The translations under genes were made by a program, and so were the position numbers. From positions 1-64,000 of the forward strand of contig JAFYWI010000001.1 of NCBI GenBank assembly GCA_017558105.1: DNA of 64,000 nucleotides, written 5' to 3'. The notes beneath the pieces are model-generated. The model was not told the DNA's origin. It saw only the letters and a program-made list of their open reading frames with translations, and did not search any database. The DNA is from Clostridia bacterium. Its GTDB lineage: Bacteria > Bacillota > Clostridia > Christensenellales > Borkfalkiaceae. The first letter of the stretch is position 1. The number at the start of each line of letters is the position of its first letter. Positions 7,600-16,007 of the stretch are shown piece after piece.

Positions 7600-8880
7600 A
7601 TGAAACTTTTTGAACCAAAAATTTTAACTTCATTTAAGGGCTACAAAGCAAAAGATTATTTTTCAGACGTTATTGCTGGCGTTATAGTTGCAATAATTGC
7701 CCTACCCCTTTCTATAGCACTTGCAATAGCATCTGGCGCAACTCCAGAAACAGGGCTTTACACGGCCATTATAGCAGGCTTTTTTACAGCTTTATTAGGC
7801 GGTAGCAAAGTTAATATTACGGGCCCAACCGCTGCTTTTGCCACCATAGTTGCAGGCATTATTTTAACACAAGGCTTAGACAGCTTATTTTTAGCAACCA
7901 TAATGGCTGGTTTAATTTTAATACTTATGGGGCTCTTACGTGTTGGTTCTTTAATTAAATATATTCCACACACTATTACGGTTGGTTTTACAGGTGGAAT
8001 AGCAGTTACCTTAGTTATTGGGCAATTAAAAGATTTTTTAGGGCTTACCTACCCAAACGGCACGGTTGCAATAGAAACAATAGATAAAATTAAATTGGTT
8101 ATAGAAAACATTTCAACCCTTAACCCTTGGGCTATTGCAATTGGGGTTTTAGGGCTTATTATTTTAATTGTATGGCCTAAGATTTCTAAAAAAATACCTG
8201 GTTCTTTAATAGCCGTTTTAGTTGGGGCTTTAATTTGTCTTATTCCAATTATAAACGCAAATACAATAGGTTCGCTTTACACTATTTCTTCTAACCTACC
8301 AACCTTTAACTTACCTACCATTACTGGTGAACGTTTACTTACCCTATTACCTAGTGCATTTACTATAGCGTTATTGGCGGGCATAGAATCGTTACTTTCT
8401 TGCGTTGTTTCTGATAATATGGTTAAAGATACTCACAATTCTAATACAGAACTTATTGCGCTGGGTGCAAGCAATATGCTAGTAGGTTTCTTTGGTGGGA
8501 TACCTGCAACAGGTGCTATTGCCAGAACGGCTGCAAACGTTAAAAACGGTGGTAAATCTCCACTTTCAGGCATTATTCACGCAATAGTTCTTTTACTAGT
8601 TTTAGTGCTTTTAATGCCTTTAGCATCTTATATTCCAATGCCTATAATCGCATCAATATTATTTATAGTTGCTTATAATATGAGCGAGTGGCGCCAATTC
8701 GTTGCAATAATAAAAACGAAAAAATGGAACGATATTTTAGTTCTAATATCAACCTTTACATTAACCGTTATTTTCGATTTGGTTAAAGCAATAGCAGTTG
8801 GGCTTGTAGTACATTACGTTATTGTTTTAATATATTACTTAATTAACAAAAATAAAGGCAAAAAACAAAAAACCGAATAA
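7600..8880 (+). CDS. SulP (SLC26) family anion transporter without STAS domain
   Basis: Membrane transporter for an inorganic anion such as sulfate or bicarbonate, or for a dicarboxylate. The N-terminus carries the SulP pattern (YFSDVIAGVIVAIIALPLSIA) followed by ATPETGLYTAIIAGF and GPTAAF, with about 11-12 membrane helices to residue 410. The protein stops at 426 aa with a short basic tail, where SulP proteins usually carry a cytosolic STAS domain of about 100 residues. The stop is followed by a strong terminator, so the short form looks genuine. Probably co-expressed with the CDF transporter. Confidence 0.92.
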   Translation: MKLFEPKILTSFKGYKAKDYFSDVIAGVIVAIIALPLSIALAIASGATPETGLYTAIIAGFFTALLGGSKVNITGPTAAFATIVAGIILTQGLDSLFLATIMAGLILILMGLLRVGSLIKYIPHTITVGFTGGIAVTLVIGQLKDFLGLTYPNGTVAIETIDKIKLVIENISTLNPWAIAIGVLGLIILIVWPKISKKIPGSLIAVLVGALICLIPIINANTIGSLYTISSNLPTFNLPTITGERLLTLLPSAFTIALLAGIESLLSCVVSDNMVKDTHNSNTELIALGASNMLVGFFGGIPATGAIARTAANVKNGGKSPLSGIIHAIVLLLVLVLLMPLASYIPMPIIASILFIVAYNMSEWRQFVAIIKTKKWNDILVLISTFTLTVIFDLVKAIAVGLVVHYVIVLIYYLINKNKGKKQKTE

Positions 8881-8891
8881 TAAATATAAAT

Positions 8892-8922
8892 AAAAAGATA
8901 GGTTAAAAACCTATCTTTTTAT
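8892..8922. terminator. Bidirectional terminator between convergent genes
   Basis: Stem AAAAAGATAGGTT against AACCTATCTTTTT, with T runs on both strands; serves the SulP gene (+) and could also stop transcription from the Dabb gene (-). Confidence 0.85.
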
Positions 8923-8943
8923 TTTGTTTTAATATTGTTTTAA

Positions 8944-9228
8944 TTAAACTTCAAAGTCTATTGCAACGCTTTTTTCTACTACACTATGCATATGCTTTTT
9001 AACTACGTTTACGTGATATGCATCGTTTTGGTAGTCTTCTAAAGCCTTCATATCGTCTAATAAAACAGATAAATACACGTCGTAAGACCTTGCGCTTTTT
9101 AATAAGTCTACACCTACTTCAATGCCACGCATCATAGGAACGTTGCCTTGCATAGAAAGTAAAACTTCTTTTGCTTTTTCTACACTTTCGCCTTCTTTTA
9201 ACTTAAAACAAACTACGTGTTTAACCAT
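8944..9228 (-). CDS. Dabb (stress-responsive alpha/beta-barrel) domain protein
   Basis: A 94-aa dimeric ferredoxin-like Dabb protein; the family has diverse or unknown roles. The pattern matches: N-terminal MVKHVVCFKLKEG, central SYDVYLSVLLDD, and a His-containing YHVNVVKKHM segment. SD AAGGAG lies 7-8 bp upstream. It follows the BrxL-like gene after 44 bp holding a weak terminator hairpin and no clear promoter, so it may be expressed by readthrough from the accessory operon. A functional link is not shown. Confidence 0.85.
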   Translation of the reverse strand: MVKHVVCFKLKEGESVEKAKEVLLSMQGNVPMMRGIEVGVDLLKSARSYDVYLSVLLDDMKALEDYQNDAYHVNVVKKHMHSVVEKSVAIDFEV

Positions 9229-9243
9229 TATTTTCTCCTTTAT

Positions 9244-9270
9244 AAAAGGCTACGTGTTGGTAGCCTTTTT
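9244..9270 (-). terminator. Hairpin at the end of the ESCRT-like operon
   Basis: Stem AAAAGGCTAC/GTAGCCTTTT-type hairpin on the minus strand between the BrxL-like gene and the Dabb gene. The T stretch on the minus strand is short, so termination may be partial. Confidence 0.6.
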
Positions 9271-9272
9271 TG

Positions 9273-10685
9273 TTAAATTCTTTTAACAGAAATTCCCTTT
9301 ACTTCATTAGTTTTAAACTCTTTATCTATTAAAGTTAATTGTTTACGAATAATACTTCTCATTTTCATTGCAGGAACTAAGCAGTATTTTTCAAACTCAT
9401 CTATGTTAACGTCTTTTTTGCTTTGCCAATGTGGGAATAAAAGTTTAATATAGCCAGAACATAGCCTTTTAACGGCAGAAACGTCTCTTGTGTCGGCTGT
9501 TTCTTCAATATCTAATAAATCATCGACTAATGCGCCGTAAGTAACGTCTGAACGAAGTAAATGCATAATTTCAGAAAAATATTCGCTGTTTAACGATAAA
9601 CCTTTCATCTTCATGCTTTCTTTCATTCTTGGATTTTCCCAACCTTCAATAAAGCCGTGGAAACGGTCTAAAAGCGCAGAATCTTTGAAAATTTCTGGTA
9701 GTTCATCAAACATAGGGCAGTCTGTATCGAACCTTGCGCTATCTATATTCCCTAAGAATATCATACCTGCTTGAGAAGTGCCTGCCTTATTACCTACCGT
9801 GTATTTACCACTTTCTAAATAACCTTTCATTGCACCTTTCATTTCGTCGGCATCTGGTATTTTAATAGTAGCAATTTCGTCTACGGCAACAAAGTCGTAA
9901 CGGTTAATTAAGCCTTCTTGCCTTGTGTTCATATCGTAGAACAATTTTGCCCTAGTTAACACACCACCACTTATAAGCCAACCATATTTACTTATGTTTG
10001 AAAACATATAAGATTTGCCCGTGCCTTTTGGTGCTAATTCAATTAGGTTTAACCTGTTTTCAACGAAAATTAACATACGCCTAATTACAGAAAGTTTTTC
10101 TTCTTCAGTAAATGCGTTTGCATTATAGTCGAAACCACCTAAAAGGATTTCTAACCACTCGTCTAAACTAAAGTTTTTTCTAGCATTTTTATAGTATTTT
10201 AAGTCTGCTGTGTATGGTTGGAAAGAAGTAAAATCTTTTAAGCAAATTTTACTTTCTTTTTCTGAAACGCTTTTATAATAAAGCGTAACTATACCCCAAC
10301 ACTCGCCACCTGTTAAAATTTTGTTTTTAACGTTGCTCCAAACGGAAAATTCTATTAAGGTAGATTTTTCTGTAATATCGTAATCTGGCAAAGTAAAGGT
10401 TACCATACCAGTTTTTATGTCTATAACAACTTTTATTCTGGCAAGAATTTTAACTTCGCCACCATATAAAAGTTTATCCATAATGCTGTTCCAATAAGAC
10501 TTTGGTGGCAAATATGTATTAATTTTATCCATCATTAAAGAAGCATTTACAGAACCATCTGCATCAGAGTATTTCATAATAAACCAGTCTCTAATGAACG
10601 AAGGAACACCTAGCCCAGAAAAAATTTCTTGTGCGCCAGATTTCACAACAGCCATATCACCAAAATATTCTTTAATTTTACCCAT
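9273..10685 (-). CDS. BrxL-like AAA+ ATPase lacking the Lon-like domain
   Basis: Resembles the ATPase part of BrxL, the BREX effector with a Lon-like C-terminus. Visible in 470 aa: an N-terminal region like that of BrxL (KYSDADGSVNASLMMDKINTY-type stretch around residues 38-58), Walker A in ELAPKGTGKS (216-225), the family signature WLISGGVLTRAKLFYD (about 236-251), Walker B FVAVDE (265-270) and sensor LGNID (311-315). BrxL is usually about 680 aa; here the protein ends without a Lon-like protease domain. No other BREX gene (pglX, pglZ, brxA/B/C) is present. It is the last gene of the ESCRT-like operon, 29 bp after the TIR gene. I infer a remodelling or DNA/protein-translocating ATPase in a defence or stress system. 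Confidence 0.8.
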   Translation of the reverse strand: MGKIKEYFGDMAVVKSGAQEIFSGLGVPSFIRDWFIMKYSDADGSVNASLMMDKINTYLPPKSYWNSIMDKLLYGGEVKILARIKVVIDIKTGMVTFTLPDYDITEKSTLIEFSVWSNVKNKILTGGECWGIVTLYYKSVSEKESKICLKDFTSFQPYTADLKYYKNARKNFSLDEWLEILLGGFDYNANAFTEEEKLSVIRRMLIFVENRLNLIELAPKGTGKSYMFSNISKYGWLISGGVLTRAKLFYDMNTRQEGLINRYDFVAVDEIATIKIPDADEMKGAMKGYLESGKYTVGNKAGTSQAGMIFLGNIDSARFDTDCPMFDELPEIFKDSALLDRFHGFIEGWENPRMKESMKMKGLSLNSEYFSEIMHLLRSDVTYGALVDDLLDIEETADTRDVSAVKRLCSGYIKLLFPHWQSKKDVNIDEFEKYCLVPAMKMRSIIRKQLTLIDKEFKTNEVKGISVKRI

Positions 10686-10714
10686 AAATTCACCTTTTAA
10701 TAATAAATAATAGA

Positions 10715-13700
10715 TTAATCTTTATCGCCAAATATACCACCGATTATGCCTAAGAAAATTAATATACCAACTATTCCACCGCCACAACTACTGCAGTCGC
10801 CACAGTCTCCTGAACAATCGCCAGAATCAGAACCAGAGCCACAATCGTCGCAACCACCATTAGCACAACTAACAATACCTGAAAGCACTGCTATAACTAC
10901 AAAGGTTATAATTAAGAAACCAATTGCCATACTAAAGTCGTTATCGCATGCATACTTATACATAACACCCATGCCTATTATAGAGAGCGCTGGACCAACG
11001 ATAATATCTGCAATAATGTCGCCAAATACTGGTACGATACCCATTAGGTTTGTTATTACACATAGTAATGAGAACAATATACCAAACGACCAAATTTTGT
11101 AGCCTAACTTAGTATCGAAATCGTCAATCTTCTTACATAGAATTACTTGGCTTGTAATTTCTGCAGCGGTAACTGCTATTAACCAACCTAAATTTACACC
11201 TACAACCCAAGCAATTATAAACATAAGGTTTGCCATAAATGCCGCTAGGAAGTAGTGTACAAATGAACTATAACTCTTATACTTAAATACTGTAGGTATT
11301 ATTGCTAAAGTTAATGGAACAATTATTGCTATTACTTGATAAATTGGTGAAACAATATTGCTATAACATACAGAGAACGCTACACCTGCCGTTAACAAGT
11401 TTAAAAATGGTGCAATAAATACTTTCGTTGCAACTTCAAATTTACCAGATGCCATTAAAGTGTTTGCAATTATTGCAATTATGCCAAGTACGATTGGTAA
11501 AATAACGTTTATAAATGCAATTTTTTCTAACAACATAGCAAATGCTATTCCTGCACCAATTATGCAACCGTTAACAAGTAAAATTTGCCAACAATATTTA
11601 TTAATGCCAAATTGAACTTCTTTACCAAATGAAATTTGCATAAATACTAATGCGATGGCGGTAAATATTAAATAAGATAAATCTAATAATAAATAAATTT
11701 CAATACCAACGATTACGTTAGATATTAAGCAAATTAACAAGTTCCAATACTTCCTGCTCTTACAGAACATTATAAATGGAACAATTGCGTTCAACAACAG
11801 CGCTACTAGTTGTATTATTGTTAATACGTTAAATATTTCGCCAGAACCTATTAGTTCAAATATAGCGTTTATGTCTACACCAAGAATAACGTATGGTATA
11901 ACAAAGAAAACAAAACTTAATACTAGTGAAAGTAGTGGCAACAATGCAAAGTTGCAAACACCTATACCAAAAGCAACTTCTGCATTATGTACTTCTTGTG
12001 CTCTTTGTTTTCTTTCTTCTTGGTTACGTTTTTCTTTAACGATTAGTGCGTTTGCTAAAATACTATCAAAATTGTCGCTAGTAGCATCGTCTAATTGTTT
12101 AATTAAGTCTTTATTAGCGTTTGCATTTTTTGCAAGACTTGTTAATAACTTTTTATATTTCTTTCTGTTTACGCCTTCTTTAACTGCATCTTGCTTATAA
12201 GCAGTTGCATTTAAATATTGGCTTTGTTTTTTAGATGCACAGTTACAAGCATTATCGTATTCTTGGCATTCTTCTATAGATTTTGAAGAAAGCAATATGC
12301 CAACAATATCTTTTGCTTCTAATTCTGTGTGTATGCAAGCCCAGTAAGCATTAAAGTTCTTTTCATCTTCCCTCAACACCTTTTTATAATATTGTTCTGC
12401 TAACTTAAATTCGGCTATACTATGTAAATAATAACCCATAGCGAAAGAACGGTCTATCATAAATTCGTGTTCTTCTTCTGGAATATAACTTAAGAAAGTA
12501 CAATAAATTATATCTGCTTCAGCAGGTTTAACAATTTTTTTCTTTAAGCCTTCAATAACGCTATCTGTAAAGTCAGTAATTAATGAAGAGAAAGAAAATT
12601 TCTTGTCTTTTTTGTTGGTTAGTGCATAACCCAACATATCTTCTAAATCTTTAGTAATTTCAGGCTTATTGCCGTGTTTATTGTAGAAGAAAGGTAGGTT
12701 TTCGGAAATATCGTCGTCAAAAGATTTTACCTTTGCCATAACCAAGTTATACCTTGCTTCTACGTTAGATTCATCTATAGATATAACTTTTTCTAAATAT
12801 TTAATAGCAGTATCAAAATCTTTTAGTTCACGTCTGTTAATAGCATACATCATAGAATATTCTATGTGGTTATCAACCAAACTACCATCTGTAGATTTAA
12901 GAATATAATCTACAAAATCCGTTACGTAGTCTATTGGATAGAAAACTCCATTTTTAATATTTTCTAAAACAGCCGATAAAATTTGCTTTTTAGCACTTTC
13001 TCTATTTTTAAAGTTAAACTCTAATATAGCCTTAAATTGATCTAAAGGCTTTAATAAAGTCGTTAATAATTGTTTGTTTTTAGATTCTTTTGGATTTGTA
13101 TATAACCCACCCTTTCCACATTTTTTAACAGCACTTAGTATGCTTTCGTTAATAAAATCAATATCTTCGTTTGCAATGTTTGCAGGAGAGTTTTGAATTA
13201 ACCTTTTAATTAAATTCATGTCTCCTAAATAGAAGGTATTAGCAAGTTCTTGTGGGTTTAATGAACAACGAAGTTGAATAACTATGCTATAAACTAGCGC
13301 TTCGTGTTCAGAAGGGTCAATATCTAAAATTTTATTGTTATATTTTTCTGCAAGGTCAAATACTTTGTTTGCTTTACCATCAAACTTAACGTTTTTATTT
13401 TCTAAAATGGCTTCAACAATACCCACGGCTTCTTTAATGTAAACGTCAACGTCGCCTGCATCAATAGAGCTTAAATATGCTTCAATAACTTTATCTGCAC
13501 GAGCATATGAACCCCTAGATTCATCTTTTAATACTTGTTTAGAAATTCTTTCTTTTAAGAAAGAAATAACTTCTTTTCTTTGTGGAATATTATATTTAAT
13601 TAAAACGTTAAAGAAGGCAACACCTTCGTCTATCTCGCAATCTGCAAAGCAAGTTTTACAAGCATTTAATACTAAATCTGCAATTTTAACAAGTTGTTCT

Positions 13701-15058
13701 TTGTCGGCACATTCAATAGCACGGTCTAAAAGAGGATATTCTTTAAATCTTTCCGCGTTTATAACGAAATCTTCTTCAGATTTAGTTTTTATAGAACATA
13801 AGATTTTACCATATATTGCATCAAAATTTTCGCCAGATTGTAAAACGCTATCAAACCTTTTCATTGCGGCATCAAAACGCCTATTTTTTAATGCGTCGTA
13901 AGCATTTTCAATTATACGTTGAGTTGATGCTGGAACGTGATATTCACTTTTACTTTCAAGGCTTTTAACAACAAGGTTACCCTTAACGGTTGAAGATTTT
14001 TTAGAAACGTCGAAATTACCTAATTCTGCCGTTTGTAAAGTTTCACCTGCAACGGTTTTTGCTTTTTTCTTAGAACCACCACCAAGTTTTACCCTTGTAA
14101 CACCAGCTCTGTTACCAGCGCCAATGATAGACCTAACTTTTTCAAAAATTCTTTCTAAAAAGTCTCTGTCTGCGTTGTTATAACCTTGAATTTGGTTAAT
14201 TTGGTATGGTAAATCGCTTGGAACGTCTCTATCGTAAACGTATAATAAAGAGTTTTCTGGCTTACGTAGTCTTGAGTTTTTACCTACTTTTGCAGCATCT
14301 GCAAAGTACAAGTATCTTGTCCATTCGTTTTTAACCCATTCACTTTCTAAATATTCACCTTGTGTACCAATTAATATCATACATTGGCAAGATGCTAATG
14401 CAGAGAAAATTTTAGGTTCGTAGTTTTCACCTTCAACGTCCCCTTCACCAATAGATACAGGGCTGAAGAAAACGGTATAGTTTCTTTTGGTAAAATATTC
14501 ATATAATTCTCTACCAATTTTAACGTCTTCAGTGTCTACTCTTCTAACGTTACCTGCTTTGTCTGTAACTTCTTCTTTAGCCTTAAAACTAATGAAAATA
14601 TCGCAATAGTTTTTAACACCCATATTATCACAGGCCTCAAGCCTAAATGCTTCAATTTTTTCGGCTTGTTTTTTGTAATATTCAGCAGTGTCTGGCTCTG
14701 CATTTTCTATTGCAAGTTTTAAGTTTTTATCTGAAGAAACTTTGTCTCTTGTAAAAAAGTCGTTAAAGAAAGTTGGTTTTCTTTCTTTAGTAACAGGGTC
14801 TGAAACGTAATAAATATTGTTCTTTGCTAAAAAGTACAACCAATTTAGTTTAGAATTGGTTGGGTGTTCTCTTAACGCAGATTGACAACGAGCAACGGCA
14901 TTTTCAAAAAGCCTTGCTTCAATATCACGCATTATACTTGATGCTTCGCCAAAATCGTCGTCAGTTTTTATTCTGGTTCCACAACTTTCACAAACAAGTC
15001 CTTTGGCTCTTTCAACGAATATATTACAGCCACAATTAGGACAACATTTTTCTGCCAT
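10715..15058 (-). CDS. Giant zinc-ribbon / TIR / TPR / polytopic membrane protein
   Basis: A 1447-aa multidomain protein. In order: zinc ribbon (CPNC at 6-9 and CESC at 23-26); helical segment; TIR domain (about 150-312) starting YCDIFISFKA, with FFSPVSIGEGD and SEWVKNEW; TPR-like helical repeats (about 375-1010); 12-14 membrane helices (about 1030-1390); and a Gly/Cys/Ser/Asp-rich stretch before a last hydrophobic segment. Glu245 in WVKNE aligns with the catalytic Glu of NAD-cleaving TIRs, so NADase or cyclase activity is plausible but unproven. I infer a membrane-bound sensor-effector. It sits between the zinc-ribbon protease and BrxL-like genes. This domain order is unfamiliar to me. Confidence 0.85.
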   Translation of the reverse strand: MAEKCCPNCGCNIFVERAKGLVCESCGTRIKTDDDFGEASSIMRDIEARLFENAVARCQSALREHPTNSKLNWLYFLAKNNIYYVSDPVTKERKPTFFNDFFTRDKVSSDKNLKLAIENAEPDTAEYYKKQAEKIEAFRLEACDNMGVKNYCDIFISFKAKEEVTDKAGNVRRVDTEDVKIGRELYEYFTKRNYTVFFSPVSIGEGDVEGENYEPKIFSALASCQCMILIGTQGEYLESEWVKNEWTRYLYFADAAKVGKNSRLRKPENSLLYVYDRDVPSDLPYQINQIQGYNNADRDFLERIFEKVRSIIGAGNRAGVTRVKLGGGSKKKAKTVAGETLQTAELGNFDVSKKSSTVKGNLVVKSLESKSEYHVPASTQRIIENAYDALKNRRFDAAMKRFDSVLQSGENFDAIYGKILCSIKTKSEEDFVINAERFKEYPLLDRAIECADKEQLVKIADLVLNACKTCFADCEIDEGVAFFNVLIKYNIPQRKEVISFLKERISKQVLKDESRGSYARADKVIEAYLSSIDAGDVDVYIKEAVGIVEAILENKNVKFDGKANKVFDLAEKYNNKILDIDPSEHEALVYSIVIQLRCSLNPQELANTFYLGDMNLIKRLIQNSPANIANEDIDFINESILSAVKKCGKGGLYTNPKESKNKQLLTTLLKPLDQFKAILEFNFKNRESAKKQILSAVLENIKNGVFYPIDYVTDFVDYILKSTDGSLVDNHIEYSMMYAINRRELKDFDTAIKYLEKVISIDESNVEARYNLVMAKVKSFDDDISENLPFFYNKHGNKPEITKDLEDMLGYALTNKKDKKFSFSSLITDFTDSVIEGLKKKIVKPAEADIIYCTFLSYIPEEEHEFMIDRSFAMGYYLHSIAEFKLAEQYYKKVLREDEKNFNAYWACIHTELEAKDIVGILLSSKSIEECQEYDNACNCASKKQSQYLNATAYKQDAVKEGVNRKKYKKLLTSLAKNANANKDLIKQLDDATSDNFDSILANALIVKEKRNQEERKQRAQEVHNAEVAFGIGVCNFALLPLLSLVLSFVFFVIPYVILGVDINAIFELIGSGEIFNVLTIIQLVALLLNAIVPFIMFCKSRKYWNLLICLISNVIVGIEIYLLLDLSYLIFTAIALVFMQISFGKEVQFGINKYCWQILLVNGCIIGAGIAFAMLLEKIAFINVILPIVLGIIAIIANTLMASGKFEVATKVFIAPFLNLLTAGVAFSVCYSNIVSPIYQVIAIIVPLTLAIIPTVFKYKSYSSFVHYFLAAFMANLMFIIAWVVGVNLGWLIAVTAAEITSQVILCKKIDDFDTKLGYKIWSFGILFSLLCVITNLMGIVPVFGDIIADIIVGPALSIIGMGVMYKYACDNDFSMAIGFLIITFVVIAVLSGIVSCANGGCDDCGSGSDSGDCSGDCGDCSSCGGGIVGILIFLGIIGGIFGDKD

Positions 15059-15088
15059 TATTATCTCCTTAATACGTAGTTATTTTTC

Positions 15089-15988
15089 TTATTTGTTTAT
15101 ATAATCTATAACGTCAAATGCAAATTTAACGCTTCTTAATGGGCCACTAACCGTTGACATATTAGAGCCTAAAACAGAGTAAACTTCACCTAAAACACTT
15201 CTTTTTAAGTTTGTTTTGCTCTTTACGTATGCAATAAATTCCTTAACGATGTTAATTGGAATAGCATAGTTCATACCCTTTGCATTTTCAACACCTGCAA
15301 CTAGTACGCCAATAACGTCGCCCATTTCATTTAATAATGGACCACCAGAGTTACCGTGGTTTGCGGCAGCGTCTGTCATTATGTATGGATATGAAAGACC
15401 TGGCATTTTTCTTTTAGCATCGCTAATAATACCAGAAGTAATACAAGTACCAGCGCCAAGAGAGTTACCTATTAAGTAAACCTTTTGACCGTTACGAAGT
15501 TTAGAAGAATCGCCTAAAGTTGCAATGTCTGAACCTTTAAGGTCTGGTGAGTAAATTAAAGCAATATCTAAAGAATCGTCTTTACCATTACTTGGTGCAC
15601 CACACGCTACAACTAAAGACCTATAATATTTATCTCCCACCTTAACGTAAATTTCTGGGAATAAAGAGCCGTTAGAATCTAATACGGCGTGAGCATTGGT
15701 AATAATTAAACCTGTTGAAGTTATAAAAAATCCAGATGCTCTTGCAGCAGAGTTGTCGTTTTGAACGTAAATTTCAACTGCAACACCTTGCATTTTATCG
15801 TAAATTTCTTCACCACTTAAAACGTTTGGTTTTGCTGGTGCGCTTGGAGCAGCCGGAGCTGGTGCAACCGGAGCAGGTTTTGCTTCAACTTTAGCAAAAG
15901 TTGCGCCACAACAAGCACATTTATATATAATTTCACCATTTCTTTCAATTTCTTTGCAGTCTGAACCACAGTTATTGCAAGTTTTCAT
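15089..15988 (-). CDS. Zinc-ribbon trypsin-like serine protease (S1C/HtrA-like), cytosolic
   Basis: A 299-aa protein with an N-terminal zinc ribbon (CNNC at 4-7, CACC at 24-27), an Ala/Pro linker (about 37-53) and a trypsin-like fold. The catalytic triad is readable: His100 in TNAHAV, Asp141 in SLDIAL, Ser214 in GNSGGPL. There is no signal peptide, membrane segment or PDZ domain, unlike typical secreted HtrA, so it should act in the cytoplasm. It lies 19 bp downstream of the MIT-AAA gene and 30 bp before the TIR gene; the zinc ribbon it shares with its neighbours suggests a common recruitment surface. Plausible role: a protease switched on by the module. Confidence 0.9.
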   Translation of the reverse strand: MKTCNNCGSDCKEIERNGEIIYKCACCGATFAKVEAKPAPVAPAPAAPSAPAKPNVLSGEEIYDKMQGVAVEIYVQNDNSAARASGFFITSTGLIITNAHAVLDSNGSLFPEIYVKVGDKYYRSLVVACGAPSNGKDDSLDIALIYSPDLKGSDIATLGDSSKLRNGQKVYLIGNSLGAGTCITSGIISDAKRKMPGLSYPYIMTDAAANHGNSGGPLLNEMGDVIGVLVAGVENAKGMNYAIPINIVKEFIAYVKSKTNLKRSVLGEVYSVLGSNMSTVSGPLRSVKFAFDVIDYINK

Positions 15989-16007
15989 AATTAATCTCCT
16001 TATACTT

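Noticed and set aside
10746..11102. A Pro/Ser-rich plus-strand protein
   Set aside because: It lies wholly within the coding region of the TIR-membrane protein on the other strand and has no SD or family pattern.
9273..15988. A BREX system, because of the BrxL-like ATPase
   Set aside because: No pglX methyltransferase, pglZ, brxA, brxB or brxC is present; the neighbours are Snf7/AAA/TIR/protease genes and the ATPase lacks the Lon-like part.
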